A stretch of 64,000 nucleotides of DNA from Desulfobacterales bacterium (GCA_016218685.1 JACRDD010000002.1:51755-115754); one strand, 5' to 3'. Shown: positions 1-9,645, counted from the stretch's first letter. Numbers and translations: made by a program. Notes: generated from the letters alone by a model not told the origin.

Positions 1-15
1 GAGAGGATACGGGCC

Positions 16-570
16 GTGCGCATCATCGCCGGAGCCTTCAGGGGCCGCAAGCTTTCGGCCATCCGCGGCATTGCCATCCGGCCCACGGCCGATCGCGTGC
101 GCGAGGCGCTCTTCAACATCCTGGCCACGCGACCGGTGGAGGCCACAGTGCTGGATCTGTTCGCCGGCACCGGCGCCCTGGGATTGGAGGCCCTGAGCCG
201 CGGCGCCCTCCGGGCGGTCTTTGTGGATCAAGCCCCCACCGCCCTCCAGGCCATCCGCAAGAACATCCAGTTGTGCCGCATGGAAGCCCACACCCAAGTG
301 CTCCAATGGAACATCCTCAACAACCTGAACTGCCTGCGGGACCAGGCCGGCCGCTTCGACCTGATCTTCATTGACCCGCCCTATAACCGCGGCCTGATCC
401 CGCCCGCCCTGGCCCACCTCGTCGCCCTGGAACTGGCTGCCCCCGAAGCCCTGATCGTAGCCGAGCACGATCCGGCTGAAGCCATCGCCCCGCCCTCGCC
501 CGGTTGGAAAAACACAGACCAGCGGCGCTACGGCCAGACCCAGCTAAGCTTTTTCTCCAAAACGTCCTAG
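16..570 (+). CDS. rsmD: 16S rRNA (guanine(966)-N(2))-methyltransferase RsmD
   Basis: A 184-residue SAM-dependent methyltransferase that modifies G966 of 16S rRNA during 30S assembly. The start MRIIAGAFRGRKL is the family's N-terminal signature. VLDLFAGTGALGLEALSRGA (about residues 45-64) is the SAM-binding loop, and the DPPY catalytic tetrad follows in LIFIDPPYNRG (about residues 115-125). Length is normal for the family. The start is GTG, with a GAGAGG Shine-Dalgarno at 1-6. rsmD is usually adjacent to coaD; here two minus-strand genes lie between them. Confidence 0.96.
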   Translation: MRIIAGAFRGRKLSAIRGIAIRPTADRVREALFNILATRPVEATVLDLFAGTGALGLEALSRGALRAVFVDQAPTALQAIRKNIQLCRMEAHTQVLQWNILNNLNCLRDQAGRFDLIFIDPPYNRGLIPPALAHLVALELAAPEALIVAEHDPAEAIAPPSPGWKNTDQRRYGQTQLSFFSKTS

Positions 571-582
571 CTCACAGATCGT

Positions 583-723
583 TGGCCATCCAGAAATGGT
601 AGCTTGGAGCCCAGATCAAGGCCGGCCCGTTTTTTAGACCGCAGGCGTAGCGGGCCTACGTCGAGGACCTAAAAAACGGGCCAACGCCGATATGGGCTGC
701 GAGATGCCGTTTCTGGATGGCCA
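583..723. repeat. 141-bp nested imperfect palindrome between convergent genes
   Basis: Outer arms 583-596 and 710-723 are perfect 14-bp complements. A 6-bp pair lies at 608-613 and 693-698. Inner arms 624-637 and 669-682 are again perfect 14-bp complements (GGCCCGTTTTTTAG and its complement). The core contains a further GGCGTAG/CTACGTC pair. The whole element fits between the stop codons of rsmD and the convergent binding-protein gene. It could act as a bidirectional terminator, but its size and nesting are more like a dispersed palindromic repeat or MITE. No second copy was noticed in this window. Confidence 0.85.
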
Positions 724-728
724 TAGCA

Positions 729-2078
729 CTAGTTTTTCTTGTAGGCTTCTATCACCCATGGCGGGAAAACCAGCGGCTGCATGCCTTTGTACGATACTTC
801 GTACGGCGTTTCATCCGGGTCCACGGCAAAATCCCAGTAGGGGCTATGCCAGGTGAAATGGGGCCAGACGGCCACGAACTTGCCGTCCTGCCACTGGGCG
901 CCGATGCCGGTGACGTAACCCGCACCCCATTTCAGGTCGTGACGATGGCGCCCCAGCTCGTCTTTTTCCAGGGCGCCGATACCCGGCGGCACCTTGAAGT
1001 GATTGGACTCCACATAGGGAATGAGTTTTTCCGGGTCCAGGGAGCCGGTCGCTTCGATGGCCTGTTTGAGAACATATTTGATGCCGGTGTATGTATCCGC
1101 GGTGAAGGCCGGCAGATCGCCGAAGCGTTTGATATATTGATCCACGAAGGGCTTGGTCAGCTCGTTGTACTCCATGTCCTGGACATAGTTGGTGGCGGTC
1201 ATCACATAATTGCCCTGTCCCTGGGTGACCTGCATCCATTTGAGCGTGGCGCACTGGGTGAGGATGCCCGTGACCACCATGGGCAGTTTCATCTCGCCGT
1301 ACTGCCGTCCCAACGTGACCCCCGCCGGCCCATTGAGGATGGTCAGCAAGATCTGGCAATCTTTGCGTTGGATATCGGCCAGTTCGGCGGTCAGGTTCTT
1401 GGCCGAAGGCGATATGCGCCACACCCCCGCCAGCTCCAACCCCATCTTGGGCAGCTTGACCTTGGCCTCTTCGACGATGGTGTCGGCCCACATGGCCTTC
1501 TCGCCCAGGATACCGATCCGGATCTGCTTGAGCCCCAGTTCCTTGTTCATCTTGGCCGTGATGGCGCGCACGAAACTGATCAGGTTTTTGATCAGATAGT
1601 CGGAATTGAACGGACTGAGCCGGAAATAGTACTTATAGCGCTCATAGTCCTGGATGACCCGGTCGCACAGCTCAGGATGGGCCGGGCCGGCGGTGATAAA
1701 CATGACTTTGTTGTCCATGGCCACATCCTGCATGGCCAGACAGGCTTCGGTGATGATGCCGCCCATCACGAAGTTTACCTTGTCCCGCAGTATCAACCGT
1801 TCCATGCTGTCCACCGCCGTGGTGGTGCTGAAGATTTCATCGGAATCGGCCTTGTAGAGCTTGATCTTCATGAACTTGTCGCCGACCTTGACGCCGCCGG
1901 CCGCATTGATCTCGTCGGCCGCCAGCAGGGCGCCGTTCCAATGGTTTTTGCCGTAAATGAATTCCATGGGACCGATGATGCCGATTCTGATCTCATTGGC
2001 GCCCCAGGCGGGGCCGCCGGAAAGCATCAGGCCCAGGAATAACGACAATGCCCAAAAAACTTCGTGATGCCTTTTCAT
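729..2078 (-). CDS. ABC transporter substrate-binding protein, branched-chain amino acid type
   Basis: A 449-residue periplasmic binding protein of the Peripla_BP_6 (LivJ-like) fold. A signal peptide (hydrophobic core about residues 8-20, AWG-A cleavage) is followed by IRIGIIGPMEF, the typical first strand and ligand loop. LLAADEINAAGGV (about residues 51-63) is the family helix motif. The start has a strong GAGGAGG site 5 bases upstream. No permease or ATPase genes are adjacent, so it is an orphan binding protein that could feed a transporter encoded elsewhere or serve as a sensor. The ligand cannot be predicted; the family includes amino-acid, amide and aromatic-acid binders. Confidence 0.9.
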   Translation of the reverse strand: MKRHHEVFWALSLFLGLMLSGGPAWGANEIRIGIIGPMEFIYGKNHWNGALLAADEINAAGGVKVGDKFMKIKLYKADSDEIFSTTTAVDSMERLILRDKVNFVMGGIITEACLAMQDVAMDNKVMFITAGPAHPELCDRVIQDYERYKYYFRLSPFNSDYLIKNLISFVRAITAKMNKELGLKQIRIGILGEKAMWADTIVEEAKVKLPKMGLELAGVWRISPSAKNLTAELADIQRKDCQILLTILNGPAGVTLGRQYGEMKLPMVVTGILTQCATLKWMQVTQGQGNYVMTATNYVQDMEYNELTKPFVDQYIKRFGDLPAFTADTYTGIKYVLKQAIEATGSLDPEKLIPYVESNHFKVPPGIGALEKDELGRHRHDLKWGAGYVTGIGAQWQDGKFVAVWPHFTWHSPYWDFAVDPDETPYEVSYKGMQPLVFPPWVIEAYKKN

Positions 2079-2188
2079 GATATCCTCCTCTCCCCTCGGA
2101 TCTACCCTATGCGAATCTGTTTCCGGCCCAACGTACTTCCTGCGCTCAACCTACGTTTCCGAAGCAACAAGTAGAACTATCTCACACG

Positions 2189-2815
2189 TCAATGATATCC
2201 ATATTGCGATTCGAGCGGATCGGCGGTGGTGTAGGGCGCAGCCTTCGGCACTGGATTGCATTTGACCAGCAGCTCGCCTTTCAACTCCTCACAGCAGGTA
2301 TTGGGGCCGAAATAGACGTTCCAAAACACGGTGTGATATTCCTTGCCGGGGATTGTCGGCCCCATGCTTTTGCCATTTTGCCTGAAAATGGTTCCGGTGC
2401 CGGGAAGGTAGATGAATTCGAAGACCGTGCCCTTGAGGCAGCGGCCCTTGAAGTAGGAAAAGGATTGATCCCGCTGTTTCAGCAGGGTCTCGGAAGGGTT
2501 TTGCGGCATGCTGGCGCCAAAGGCTTCATTGATCCGTTCGACCACCTTGGCCGCATCGATATTGCGCAGGATGTCCAGGCGAATATACTTGACCTCTTCG
2601 CTGTCCACGACCGCCTTGCTCTCGCAGCCGCCGCTTTGGCTGTAGGCGCCGAGGGTATAGACATTTAGCCCATAAACTTCGCGCAGACCGGCGCCGATCA
2701 GTTTAAGCGCATGGCCTTGGATGGTAACGGACGCTTCGTAGGATTTGCCCTCGACGGTCAGGGCGAAGGCGGTGGCGGGAAATACAAAACAGACAAGAAT
2801 GGCGAGCCATTTCAT
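2189..2815 (-). CDS. chalcone isomerase-like periplasmic protein
   Basis: A 208-residue exported protein. The signal peptide MKWLAILVCFVFPATAFA is followed by a chalcone-isomerase-like domain (Chalcone_isomerase-like/CHMI type). Supporting motifs are LIGAGLREVYGLNVYTLGAY near residue 40 and the C-terminal NVYFGPNTCCEELKGELL near residue 170, the usual closing motif of bacterial members. These bacterial proteins lack plant-type isomerase chemistry and their function is largely unknown; fatty-acid-binding or lipid-linked roles are suggested for the fold. A GAGAGGGAG ribosome site precedes the start. It is transcribed toward the binding-protein gene but separated by 110 bp, so an operon is possible and not shown. 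Confidence 0.82.
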   Translation of the reverse strand: MKWLAILVCFVFPATAFALTVEGKSYEASVTIQGHALKLIGAGLREVYGLNVYTLGAYSQSGGCESKAVVDSEEVKYIRLDILRNIDAAKVVERINEAFGASMPQNPSETLLKQRDQSFSYFKGRCLKGTVFEFIYLPGTGTIFRQNGKSMGPTIPGKEYHTVFWNVYFGPNTCCEELKGELLVKCNPVPKAAPYTTADPLESQYGYH

Positions 2816-3084
2816 CGCATCAATCTCCCTCTCAATGTATTTTTGGAAAGACAGAAGCCTTATACATTTTTAGTGTACGTCATTTATTATTACAATAACA
2901 ATTTTAGGATGGATCAGCCCAACGCCTCGTGATAGCTTTGACGGTCGCTTAAACCCGATTGAAGGATTTGAAACCACTTCTGAAACGTTGCATCACATCC
3001 CTTTCCGTGCTAGAAGCAATCCCAACGAAGAGACCTTGTGCCAGCCTTGAACCGAGCAGCGCATTACGATCACGGAAGGAAGTC

Positions 3085-3567
3085 ATGAAACGAATCGCGG
3101 TTTATCCCGGCTCTTTCGATCCCGTCACTTACGGACATATCGACATCGTGCAAAGGGGACGAAAACTCTTTGACAAGATCATCGTGGCCATTCTCAACAA
3201 TCCCGCTAAAAAGGCACTTTTCCCGGTGGACGAGCGCCTCGAGATGCTCCGGGAGAGCATGTCGGAAATTTCCGGCCTGACATTCGACTCTTTCGACGGC
3301 CTGCTGGTGGACTATGTTAAAAGCCAGGGCGCCCAGGCCATCTTGCGCGGCATGCGCGCAGTCTCGGATTTCGAGCATGAATTCCAGCTCGCCCTGATGA
3401 ATCGCAAGCTGAACCGCGAAGTGGAAACGGTCTTTCTGATGACCGGCATGCGCTGGTTCTTCACCAGTTCGTCCATTATCAAAGAGGCGGCCTCCTTCGG
3501 CGGCGACATCTCCGATATGGTGCCGCCCAATGTCCTCCAACGGGTGCGGGCCAAACTTAAACGATAG
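3085..3567 (+). CDS. coaD: pantetheine-phosphate adenylyltransferase
   Basis: A 160-residue PPAT, which transfers AMP from ATP to 4'-phosphopantetheine in coenzyme A synthesis. MKRIAVYPGSFDPVTYGHID contains the nucleotidyltransferase T/HxGH motif (TYGH, residues 15-18), and FFTSSSIIKEAA near residue 125 is the second ATP-binding motif (S-S-S/T-x-x-[KR]). The frame is open from 2959, but ATG 3085 matches the conserved N-terminus and is preceded by GGAAGGA. The next gene starts 40 bp downstream on the same strand. Confidence 0.97.
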   Translation: MKRIAVYPGSFDPVTYGHIDIVQRGRKLFDKIIVAILNNPAKKALFPVDERLEMLRESMSEISGLTFDSFDGLLVDYVKSQGAQAILRGMRAVSDFEHEFQLALMNRKLNREVETVFLMTGMRWFFTSSSIIKEAASFGGDISDMVPPNVLQRVRAKLKR

Positions 3568-3607
3568 ATTCCAAAGGGGTGCACCCCCAACACCGGATTC
3601 AGCCGCC

Positions 3608-4531
3608 ATGGATTTGTGGCACCTCAAGGTCTTTTGCAAACTCGTCGAACTGAAAAGCTTTTCCAAAGCTGGAGAGGCCGTGCGCCTCTCCCAACCCACC
3701 GTCAGCAGCCACATCAAAGAGCTGGAGAATTACTTCGGGGTTCAACTGGTGGATCGCCTTTCCCGCCAAGCCGTGCCCACCAAGGCCGGGGAACTGCTCT
3801 ACGGTTATGCCCACCGGCTCACGAAGTTGCGCGATGAAGCCGAGGCTGCCATGGCCGAATTCATGGGGCAGATCAAAGGTCGCCTGACCATTGGCGGCAG
3901 CACCATCCCCGGCGGTTACATCCTGCCGCGCTGGATCGGCCTTTTCGCCCGTGAGTATTCCCAGGTGCGGGTCGCCCTGATGGTGGGGGACACCGCCGAG
4001 ATCCTAAACCGCATCGCCGAAGGCGAGCTCGACATCGGCATGGTGGGGGCCCGAAGCGATGACCGCCGTCTGTTGCAAGTCGCCCTGGTGGAAGATCGCT
4101 TGTGCCTGGCGGTGCCGCCGGGACATCCCTGGGCACGCAAGCGCTCGGTTCCTATTGCAGCCCTTTCCGGCGAACCGTTCATCGTCCGCGAGCAAGGCTC
4201 CGGCACCCAGCGCACCGTCGAAGAACACCTGGCAGCCGCCGGCATCCAGACCGGCGCCTTGCGCATCGCCGCCGAACTGGGCAGCACCCAGGCCGTGCTC
4301 CAGGGCATCAAAAACGGCGCGGGCATCGCCATCGTCTCGACGCTGGCCCTGGCCGACGACCTCAAGGCCGGCTCGCTCAAACGCGTGACCATCGAGGGTC
4401 TCGATCTGACACGTCAATTCTTTCTCACCCGCCACCGCCAGCGCACGCCGGCGCCCGTGTGCCGCGCCTTCGTGGATTTCCTGCGCCGACAGGACGATCT
4501 GGCCGCGGCGTTCGGCCCGGAAATGTTTTGA
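3608..4531 (+). CDS. LysR-family transcriptional regulator
   Basis: A 307-residue LysR regulator. The N-terminal winged helix-turn-helix (residues 1-60; SKAGEAVRLSQPTVSSHIKE is the recognition region) is followed by a periplasmic-binding-like effector domain (about residues 88-295). The start MDLWHLKVFCKLVELKSFS and the LTIGGSTIPGGYILPR segment resemble the selenium-metabolism-associated LysR subgroup common in sulfate reducers; that is recall, not a search result. ATG 3608 is chosen because it begins the HTH domain. Its target is unknown, and no divergent gene is present, which is atypical for LysR regulators. Confidence 0.9.
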   Translation: MDLWHLKVFCKLVELKSFSKAGEAVRLSQPTVSSHIKELENYFGVQLVDRLSRQAVPTKAGELLYGYAHRLTKLRDEAEAAMAEFMGQIKGRLTIGGSTIPGGYILPRWIGLFAREYSQVRVALMVGDTAEILNRIAEGELDIGMVGARSDDRRLLQVALVEDRLCLAVPPGHPWARKRSVPIAALSGEPFIVREQGSGTQRTVEEHLAAAGIQTGALRIAAELGSTQAVLQGIKNGAGIAIVSTLALADDLKAGSLKRVTIEGLDLTRQFFLTRHRQRTPAPVCRAFVDFLRRQDDLAAAFGPEMF

Positions 4532-4610
4532 TTTCCCATGCTATTGTGCTTATCGTTTCTTTCGGTTGCATTTTAAAACAGCGTTACGCCAGGCAAGGAG
4601 CGATAACGAC

Positions 4611-6779
4611 ATGCCCATTCCTGTTTCGACGACCGCCCGGATGATTTTGGAAAAGCGCTATCTGGTCAAAGATGGCGCCGGCCGGGTGGTGGAGACCCCC
4701 GAGCAAATGATGCGCCGGGTGGCCCACCATGTGGCCCAGGCCGATCTGCACTTCGGCGGCAAGCCCCGGGCGTCCCAAGCCGAGAAAACCTTCTTGCGCC
4801 TGCTTTCCAATCTGTGGTTTTTGCCCAATTCGCCCACCCTGATGAATGCCGGACGGCATCTGGGGCAATTGGCGGCCTGCTTCGTGCTGCCGGTGAACGA
4901 CTCCATCGAAAGCATCTTCGACGCCGTCAAGCACACGGCTATGATTCACAAATCCGGCGGCGGCACGGGCTTTTCGTTCTCCCGCATCCGGCCGGCCGAC
5001 GATACGGTCTCGACCACCACCGGCGTTTCCAGCGGACCGCTGTCGTTCATCACGGTTTTCGATGTGGCCACCGACGCCATCAAGCAGGGCGGCACCCGGC
5101 GGGGGGCCAACATGGGCATCTTGCGCGTGGATCATCCCGATATCGAAAGTTTCATCACGGCCAAAACCAACCTGAACCGCTTGACCAATTTCAACCTTTC
5201 GGTGGGCCTTACCCAGACCTTCCTGGACGCGCTGGAGGCCGGCACCGAGATCGACCTGCTCAATCCGCGCACAGGCCAGGCCGTGCGCCAGGTGTCGGCC
5301 CGCAAGCTGTTCGATCTGATCGTGCAATCGGCCTGGCGCAGCGGCGAACCCGGCATCGTTTTCCTGGACCGTGTCAATCAGGACAACCCCACCCCGGGCT
5401 TGGGGCCCATCGAGGCCACCAACCCGTGCGGCGAGCAACCGCTGCTGCCCTGGGAGTCGTGCACCCTGGGAGCCATCAACCTGGCGCGCATGGTGTCGGC
5501 CAAGGGGGTGCTGTACAGCCGCTTACGCAGCACCGTGCAGGCGGCGGTGCATTTCCTGGATAATGTCATCGAGGTGAACCAATACCCGCTGCCGGAAATC
5601 GAGGCGGCCAGCAAGCGCACGCGCAAGATCGGGTTAGGGGTCATGGGGTTTGCCGACATGCTGATCCAGTTGGGCATCGCCTACGACAGCCCCGAAGCCG
5701 TGGCGCAAGCCGAGGCGGTCATGGCCTTCATCCAGCACGAAGCCCGGGAAGCCTCGGCTGCCTTGGGTAAGCAGCGCGGCAACTTTCCGGCCTTCGCGCA
5801 GAGCATTTTTGCCGGCACGGCCACGGCCCACATGCGCAATGCCACGGTCACCACCATCGCGCCCACCGGCACCATCAGCATCCTGGCCGGCGCCTCCAGC
5901 GGGATCGAGCCCCTGTTCGCCATTGCCCACGAACGGCATATGCTGGACCAGCAGACCGTGTCCGAAATCCACCCGCTCTTTCTTAAAACCGCAAAGAAGG
6001 AGGGCTTCTTTTCCGAAGAGCTCATGGCCCAGGTGGTCCACAACGGCTCGGTGCAGGCCCTCGAGGCGGTGCCGGCTAAGATCCGGGCGCTCTTCCGCAC
6101 GGCCCACGACATTGCGCCCCCGTGGCACGTCCACATCCAGGCCGCTTTCCAGAAGCATACCGACAACGCGGTTTCCAAGACGGTCAATTTTCCAGCCGAG
6201 GCCACGCCCGAGCAGGTGGCCCAGGTGTTCCTCGAAGCGGCGCGCATGGGGTGCAAGGGCGTCACCATCTATCGCTACGGCAGCCGCCACCACCAGGTAC
6301 TCAACGTGGCCGGTGCCCGGGAAGAACCCGAGGGCATCGCCCCCCGGCCGCGGCCCCAGCGCACCTATGGTCTTACCGAACGGGTCGGCACCGGCTGCGG
6401 CCGGCTCTATGTGACCATCAACTCCGATGAGCTGGGCATGTGCGAGGTATTTGCCCAGATGGGCAAGACCGGCGGCTGCGCCTCCTCCCAGATCGAAGCG
6501 GCCGGTCGCCTGATCTCCCTGGCGTTGCGCTCCGGGGTTCAGCCCGAGGCGATCATCAAACAGCTCATCGGCATCCGCTGCCCGTCACCCATCTGGCAGA
6601 ACGGCAAGATGGTGCTCTCCTGCCCGGACGCCATGGCCCAGGTGCTGCAACGCGTGACCCTCACCGAGGGCGATGCGTCGCCTCAGCCGGCGGGCGTCTG
6701 TCCGGACTGCGGCGCCGCCCTGACCCATGGGGAAGGGTGTTTGAACTGCTACACCTGCGGCTTTTCCAAGTGCGCCTAA
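4611..6779 (+). CDS. nrdJ: adenosylcobalamin-dependent (class II) ribonucleoside-diphosphate reductase
   Basis: A 722-residue class II ribonucleotide reductase that makes deoxynucleotides using an adenosylcobalamin-generated thiyl radical, so it works with or without oxygen. NPCGEQPLLPWESCTLGAIN (about residues 270-290) holds the catalytic Asn-x-Cys-x-Glu triad. GTGCGRLYVTINSD with the later GIRCPSP forms the TSCPD domain. The tail has two CxxC-type pairs (CPDCG and CYTCG) and ends KCA, consistent with a redox-active, metal-binding C-terminus. An AAGGAG site at 4595-4600 selects ATG 4611 over an in-frame ATG at 4566. No nrdR or ATP-cone region was seen. Confidence 0.95.
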   Translation: MPIPVSTTARMILEKRYLVKDGAGRVVETPEQMMRRVAHHVAQADLHFGGKPRASQAEKTFLRLLSNLWFLPNSPTLMNAGRHLGQLAACFVLPVNDSIESIFDAVKHTAMIHKSGGGTGFSFSRIRPADDTVSTTTGVSSGPLSFITVFDVATDAIKQGGTRRGANMGILRVDHPDIESFITAKTNLNRLTNFNLSVGLTQTFLDALEAGTEIDLLNPRTGQAVRQVSARKLFDLIVQSAWRSGEPGIVFLDRVNQDNPTPGLGPIEATNPCGEQPLLPWESCTLGAINLARMVSAKGVLYSRLRSTVQAAVHFLDNVIEVNQYPLPEIEAASKRTRKIGLGVMGFADMLIQLGIAYDSPEAVAQAEAVMAFIQHEAREASAALGKQRGNFPAFAQSIFAGTATAHMRNATVTTIAPTGTISILAGASSGIEPLFAIAHERHMLDQQTVSEIHPLFLKTAKKEGFFSEELMAQVVHNGSVQALEAVPAKIRALFRTAHDIAPPWHVHIQAAFQKHTDNAVSKTVNFPAEATPEQVAQVFLEAARMGCKGVTIYRYGSRHHQVLNVAGAREEPEGIAPRPRPQRTYGLTERVGTGCGRLYVTINSDELGMCEVFAQMGKTGGCASSQIEAAGRLISLALRSGVQPEAIIKQLIGIRCPSPIWQNGKMVLSCPDAMAQVLQRVTLTEGDASPQPAGVCPDCGAALTHGEGCLNCYTCGFSKCA

Positions 6780-6805
6780 AACCACTTCCCGCAACCAATT
6801 GACGT

Positions 6806-6834
6806 TTGACATTTCAATGGTGCAAGGATAGGAA
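6806..6834 (+). promoter_or_regulatory. candidate sigma-70 promoter of metK-ahcY
   Basis: A perfect -35 TTGACA at 6806-6811, then a 17-bp spacer and TAGGAA at 6829-6834, 34 bp before the metK start. The -10 match is weak, but the sat promoter in this window has the same TTGACA-N17-TAGGAA arrangement. Confidence 0.45.
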
Positions 6835-6867
6835 AGCACAATTAAATCCCTCCCCAAGGAGCCTGGA

Positions 6868-8037
6868 ATGAACAAAGAACGCTTCCTTTTTACTTCGGAA
6901 TCGGTGACCGAAGGTCATCCGGACAAAGTGGCCGATGCCATCTCGGATGCTATTCTGGATGCCATCATGGCACAAGACCGCCGATGCCGTGTGGCCTGCG
7001 AAACCCTGGTCACCACCGGGTTGGCCTTCATCGCCGGCGAAATCACCACTTCCTGCTACGTGGACATGCCGACCATCGTGCGCAACACCATCCGCGAGAT
7101 CGGCTATAGTTCGTCCCAGATGGGCTTCGACTGGCAGACCTGTTCGGTGATCACCAGCATCGGACACCAGTCGCCGGATATCGCCCAGGGGGTCAACGAG
7201 GGCGAAGGTCTTTACAAAGAGCAAGGCGCCGGCGACCAGGGGTTGATGTTCGGTTTTGCCACCGACGAAACCCCCGAGCTGATGCCTATGCCCATCATGT
7301 ACGCCCACAAACTTACCAGCCGCCTGAGCCAGGTGCGCAAAAACGGCGCCCTGGATTTCCTGCGGCCCGACGGCAAGTCCCAGGTGACCATCGAGTATGA
7401 GAACGGCACCCCCCTGCGGGTGGATACGGTGGTCGTTTCGGCCCAGCACAAGCCCGACGTCACTTACGACGACCTGCGCGAAGCCATCATCGAAGAAGTC
7501 ATTAAAAAAGTGCTGCCCAAGAACATGATCGACGGCGACACCCGCTACTTCATCAACCCCACCGGCCGGTTCGTGGTGGGTGGCCCCATGGGCGATTGCG
7601 GCCTGACCGGCCGCAAGATCATCGTGGACACCTACGGCGGCCAGGGCAGCCACGGCGGCGGATGCTTCTCGGGCAAAGATCCCTCCAAGGTGGACCGCAG
7701 CGCCAGTTACATGGGGCGCCATGTGGCCAAGAACCTGGTGGCCGCCGGCCTGGCCAAAAAGTGTGAGGTGCAGGTGGCCTATGCCATCGGCGTGGCCCAG
7801 CCCGTCTCGGTCATGATCGATTTCATGGGCACCGGCAAGATTCCCGAAAGCCGCGCCAAGGAGATCGTCACCGAAGTGTTCGATCTGAGGCCCGCGGCCA
7901 TCATCGAGTATCTGGACCTGTTGCGGCCCATCTTCCGCAAAACATCGTCCTACGGCCATTTCGGCCGTACAGAACCGGAATTCACCTGGGAACGCACCAA
8001 CATGGTGGATGCCATCCGCCAAAAGGCCGGGATCTAG
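6868..8037 (+). CDS. metK: S-adenosylmethionine synthase
   Basis: A 389-residue methionine adenosyltransferase (ATP + methionine to SAM). [20 protein letters not shown] (about residues 8-27) is the ATP-binding start; [10 protein letters not shown] (about 117-126) and [17 protein letters not shown] (about 266-282) are the two family signatures, with Cys in place of the usual Ala in the second. Length is standard. The start follows AAGGAG with good spacing. It is followed 82 bp later by ahcY, so SAM synthesis and disposal of its product S-adenosylhomocysteine are coupled. Confidence 0.97.
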   Translation: MNKERFLFTSESVTEGHPDKVADAISDAILDAIMAQDRRCRVACETLVTTGLAFIAGEITTSCYVDMPTIVRNTIREIGYSSSQMGFDWQTCSVITSIGHQSPDIAQGVNEGEGLYKEQGAGDQGLMFGFATDETPELMPMPIMYAHKLTSRLSQVRKNGALDFLRPDGKSQVTIEYENGTPLRVDTVVVSAQHKPDVTYDDLREAIIEEVIKKVLPKNMIDGDTRYFINPTGRFVVGGPMGDCGLTGRKIIVDTYGGQGSHGGGCFSGKDPSKVDRSASYMGRHVAKNLVAAGLAKKCEVQVAYAIGVAQPVSVMIDFMGTGKIPESRAKEIVTEVFDLRPAAIIEYLDLLRPIFRKTSSYGHFGRTEPEFTWERTNMVDAIRQKAGI

Positions 8038-8051
8038 GCCTTGACCGTTGG

Positions 8052-8100
8052 CCCGGACATGCCGATATTGCCCAGCATGCGCGGCAATCGCATGCCCGGG
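8052..8100 (+). promoter_or_regulatory. strong structured element between metK and ahcY
   Basis: Arms 8052-8062 and 8090-8100 pair over 11 bp with one mismatch (CCCGGACATGC against GCATGCCCGGG). Inside, ATTGCC at 8067-8072 pairs with GGCAAT at 8083-8088, enclosing a GCATGC palindrome. The ahcY ribosome site AAAAGGAGG begins immediately after the stem, and there is no T-run, so this is not an intrinsic terminator. It could protect mRNA ends or control ahcY translation. Confidence 0.6.
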
Positions 8101-8119
8101 AAAAGGAGGAACACCATCA

Positions 8120-9574
8120 ATGCCTGTAGCACCTAAAATCGAACCCCCCCAGGGCTTCCTGGAGGTGGACCCCAAGCTTCCCTACAAGGTCGCCGATATG
8201 CATCAGGCCGACTTCGGCCTCAAGGAAATGGCCCTGGCCGAGAACGAAATGCCCGGCCTGATGGCCGTGCGCGAGAAGTACGGCCCCACCCAACCGCTCA
8301 AGGGCCTGAAAGTTACCGGCAGCCTGCACATGACCATCCAGACCGCCATGCTCATCGACACCCTCAAAATTTTGGGGGCCGACATCCGCTGGGCCTCGTG
8401 CAATATCTTCAGCACCCAGGACCACGCCGCAGCAGCCATCGCCAAAAAGGGATCGGCGGCGGTCTTTGCCTGGAAAGGGGAAAACCTGGAGCAGTACTGG
8501 TGGTGCACCGAGCAGGCCCTGATCTGGCCCGACGGCAGCGGCCCGGACCTGATCGTGGATGACGGCGGTGACGCCACCATCTACATCCACCAGGGCGTGG
8601 CGGTGGAGAAAAATCCCGGCCTGCTCGAGCAATCCTACGACAGCGAAGATATGCGCCTGCTCATGGCGCGTTTGAAGGTGAGCCATGCCCGCGACCCGCG
8701 GTTCTGGACGCGCATTGCCACCAAGGTACGCGGGGTTTCTGAAGAGACCACCACCGGCGTACACCGCCTCTATCAGTTGCAGAAAAGCGACGAACTGCTC
8801 TTCCCGGCTTTCAACGTCAACGATTCTGTGACCAAATCCAAATTCGACAACCTCTACGGTTGTCGCGAGTCCCTGGCCGACGGCATCAAGCGCGCCACCG
8901 ATATCATGGTGGCCGGCAAGGTGGTGGTAGTATGCGGCTATGGCGACGTGGGCAAGGGCTGCGCCAACTCCATGCGCGGCTACGGCGCCCGGGTGTTGAT
9001 CACCGAAATCGATCCCATCTGCGCCTTGCAGGCCGCCATGGAGGGCTATGAGGTGACCACCATGGAGGCGGCCGCCGCGGTGGGGGACATCTTCGTCTCC
9101 GCCACCGGTTGCTGCGACGTTATCCGCGGCGCGCACATGGAAAAGATGAAGAACGAGGCCATCGTCTGCAACATCGGCCATTTCGACAGCGAAATCGACA
9201 TGCGTTACCTGGAAACCACCAAGGGCTGCACCCGGGAAAACATCAAACCCCAGGTAGACCGCTGGCGCCTCAAATCCGGACGCTCCATCCTGGTGCTGGC
9301 CGAAGGCCGCCTGGTGAACCTTGGATGCGCCACCGGCCATCCCAGCTTCGTGATGAGCAACAGCTTCACCAACCAGTGCCTGGCCCAGATCGCCCTGGCC
9401 ACCCAGCCCCACGAGCGCAAAGTCTACACCCTGCCCAAGGCCCTGGATGAAGAGGTGGCCCGCCTGCACCTGGGACGTCTCGGCGTGCAACTGACGCAGT
9501 TGACTAAAAAACAGGCCGATTATCTGGGGATTTCGGTGCAAGGGCCGTTCAAGCCGGACCATTACAGATACTAG
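8120..9574 (+). CDS. ahcY: adenosylhomocysteinase
   Basis: A 484-residue S-adenosylhomocysteine hydrolase, releasing adenosine and homocysteine with tightly bound [23 protein letters not shown] (about residues 268-287) is the NAD-binding glycine loop. [20 protein letters not shown] (about 236-255) includes the catalytic Lys and Asp. The C-terminus KPDHYRY supplies the conserved Lys and Tyr that reach the partner subunit's NAD. Length matches the longer bacterial form with an extra insert. ATG 8120 follows AGGAGG; an upstream TTG at 8048 in the same frame lies inside the hairpin and is rejected. Confidence 0.97.
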   Translation: MPVAPKIEPPQGFLEVDPKLPYKVADMHQADFGLKEMALAENEMPGLMAVREKYGPTQPLKGLKVTGSLHMTIQTAMLIDTLKILGADIRWASCNIFSTQDHAAAAIAKKGSAAVFAWKGENLEQYWWCTEQALIWPDGSGPDLIVDDGGDATIYIHQGVAVEKNPGLLEQSYDSEDMRLLMARLKVSHARDPRFWTRIATKVRGVSEETTTGVHRLYQLQKSDELLFPAFNVNDSVTKSKFDNLYGCRESLADGIKRATDIMVAGKVVVVCGYGDVGKGCANSMRGYGARVLITEIDPICALQAAMEGYEVTTMEAAAAVGDIFVSATGCCDVIRGAHMEKMKNEAIVCNIGHFDSEIDMRYLETTKGCTRENIKPQVDRWRLKSGRSILVLAEGRLVNLGCATGHPSFVMSNSFTNQCLAQIALATQPHERKVYTLPKALDEEVARLHLGRLGVQLTQLTKKQADYLGISVQGPFKPDHYRY

Positions 9575-9595
9575 CGGCCCATTCTCATAGACGAC

Positions 9596-9634
9596 AAAGG
9601 CGGAATCTCGTTCCAGAGATTTCCGCCTTTTTTC
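9596..9634. terminator. bidirectional intrinsic terminator after ahcY
   Basis: AAAGGCGGAAtCTC pairs with GAGaTTTCCGCCTTT around a short loop, followed by a T-run ending near 9634; complementary A residues at 9596-9598 give a short U-tract on the minus strand too. It separates ahcY from the convergent response-regulator gene. Confidence 0.85.
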
Positions 9635-9645
9635 TTTCCTGGAGC

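Noticed and set aside
8038..8119. SAH riboswitch upstream of ahcY
   Set aside because: The stem is strong, but the conserved SAH-riboswitch core was not matched; kept only as an unclassified structure.
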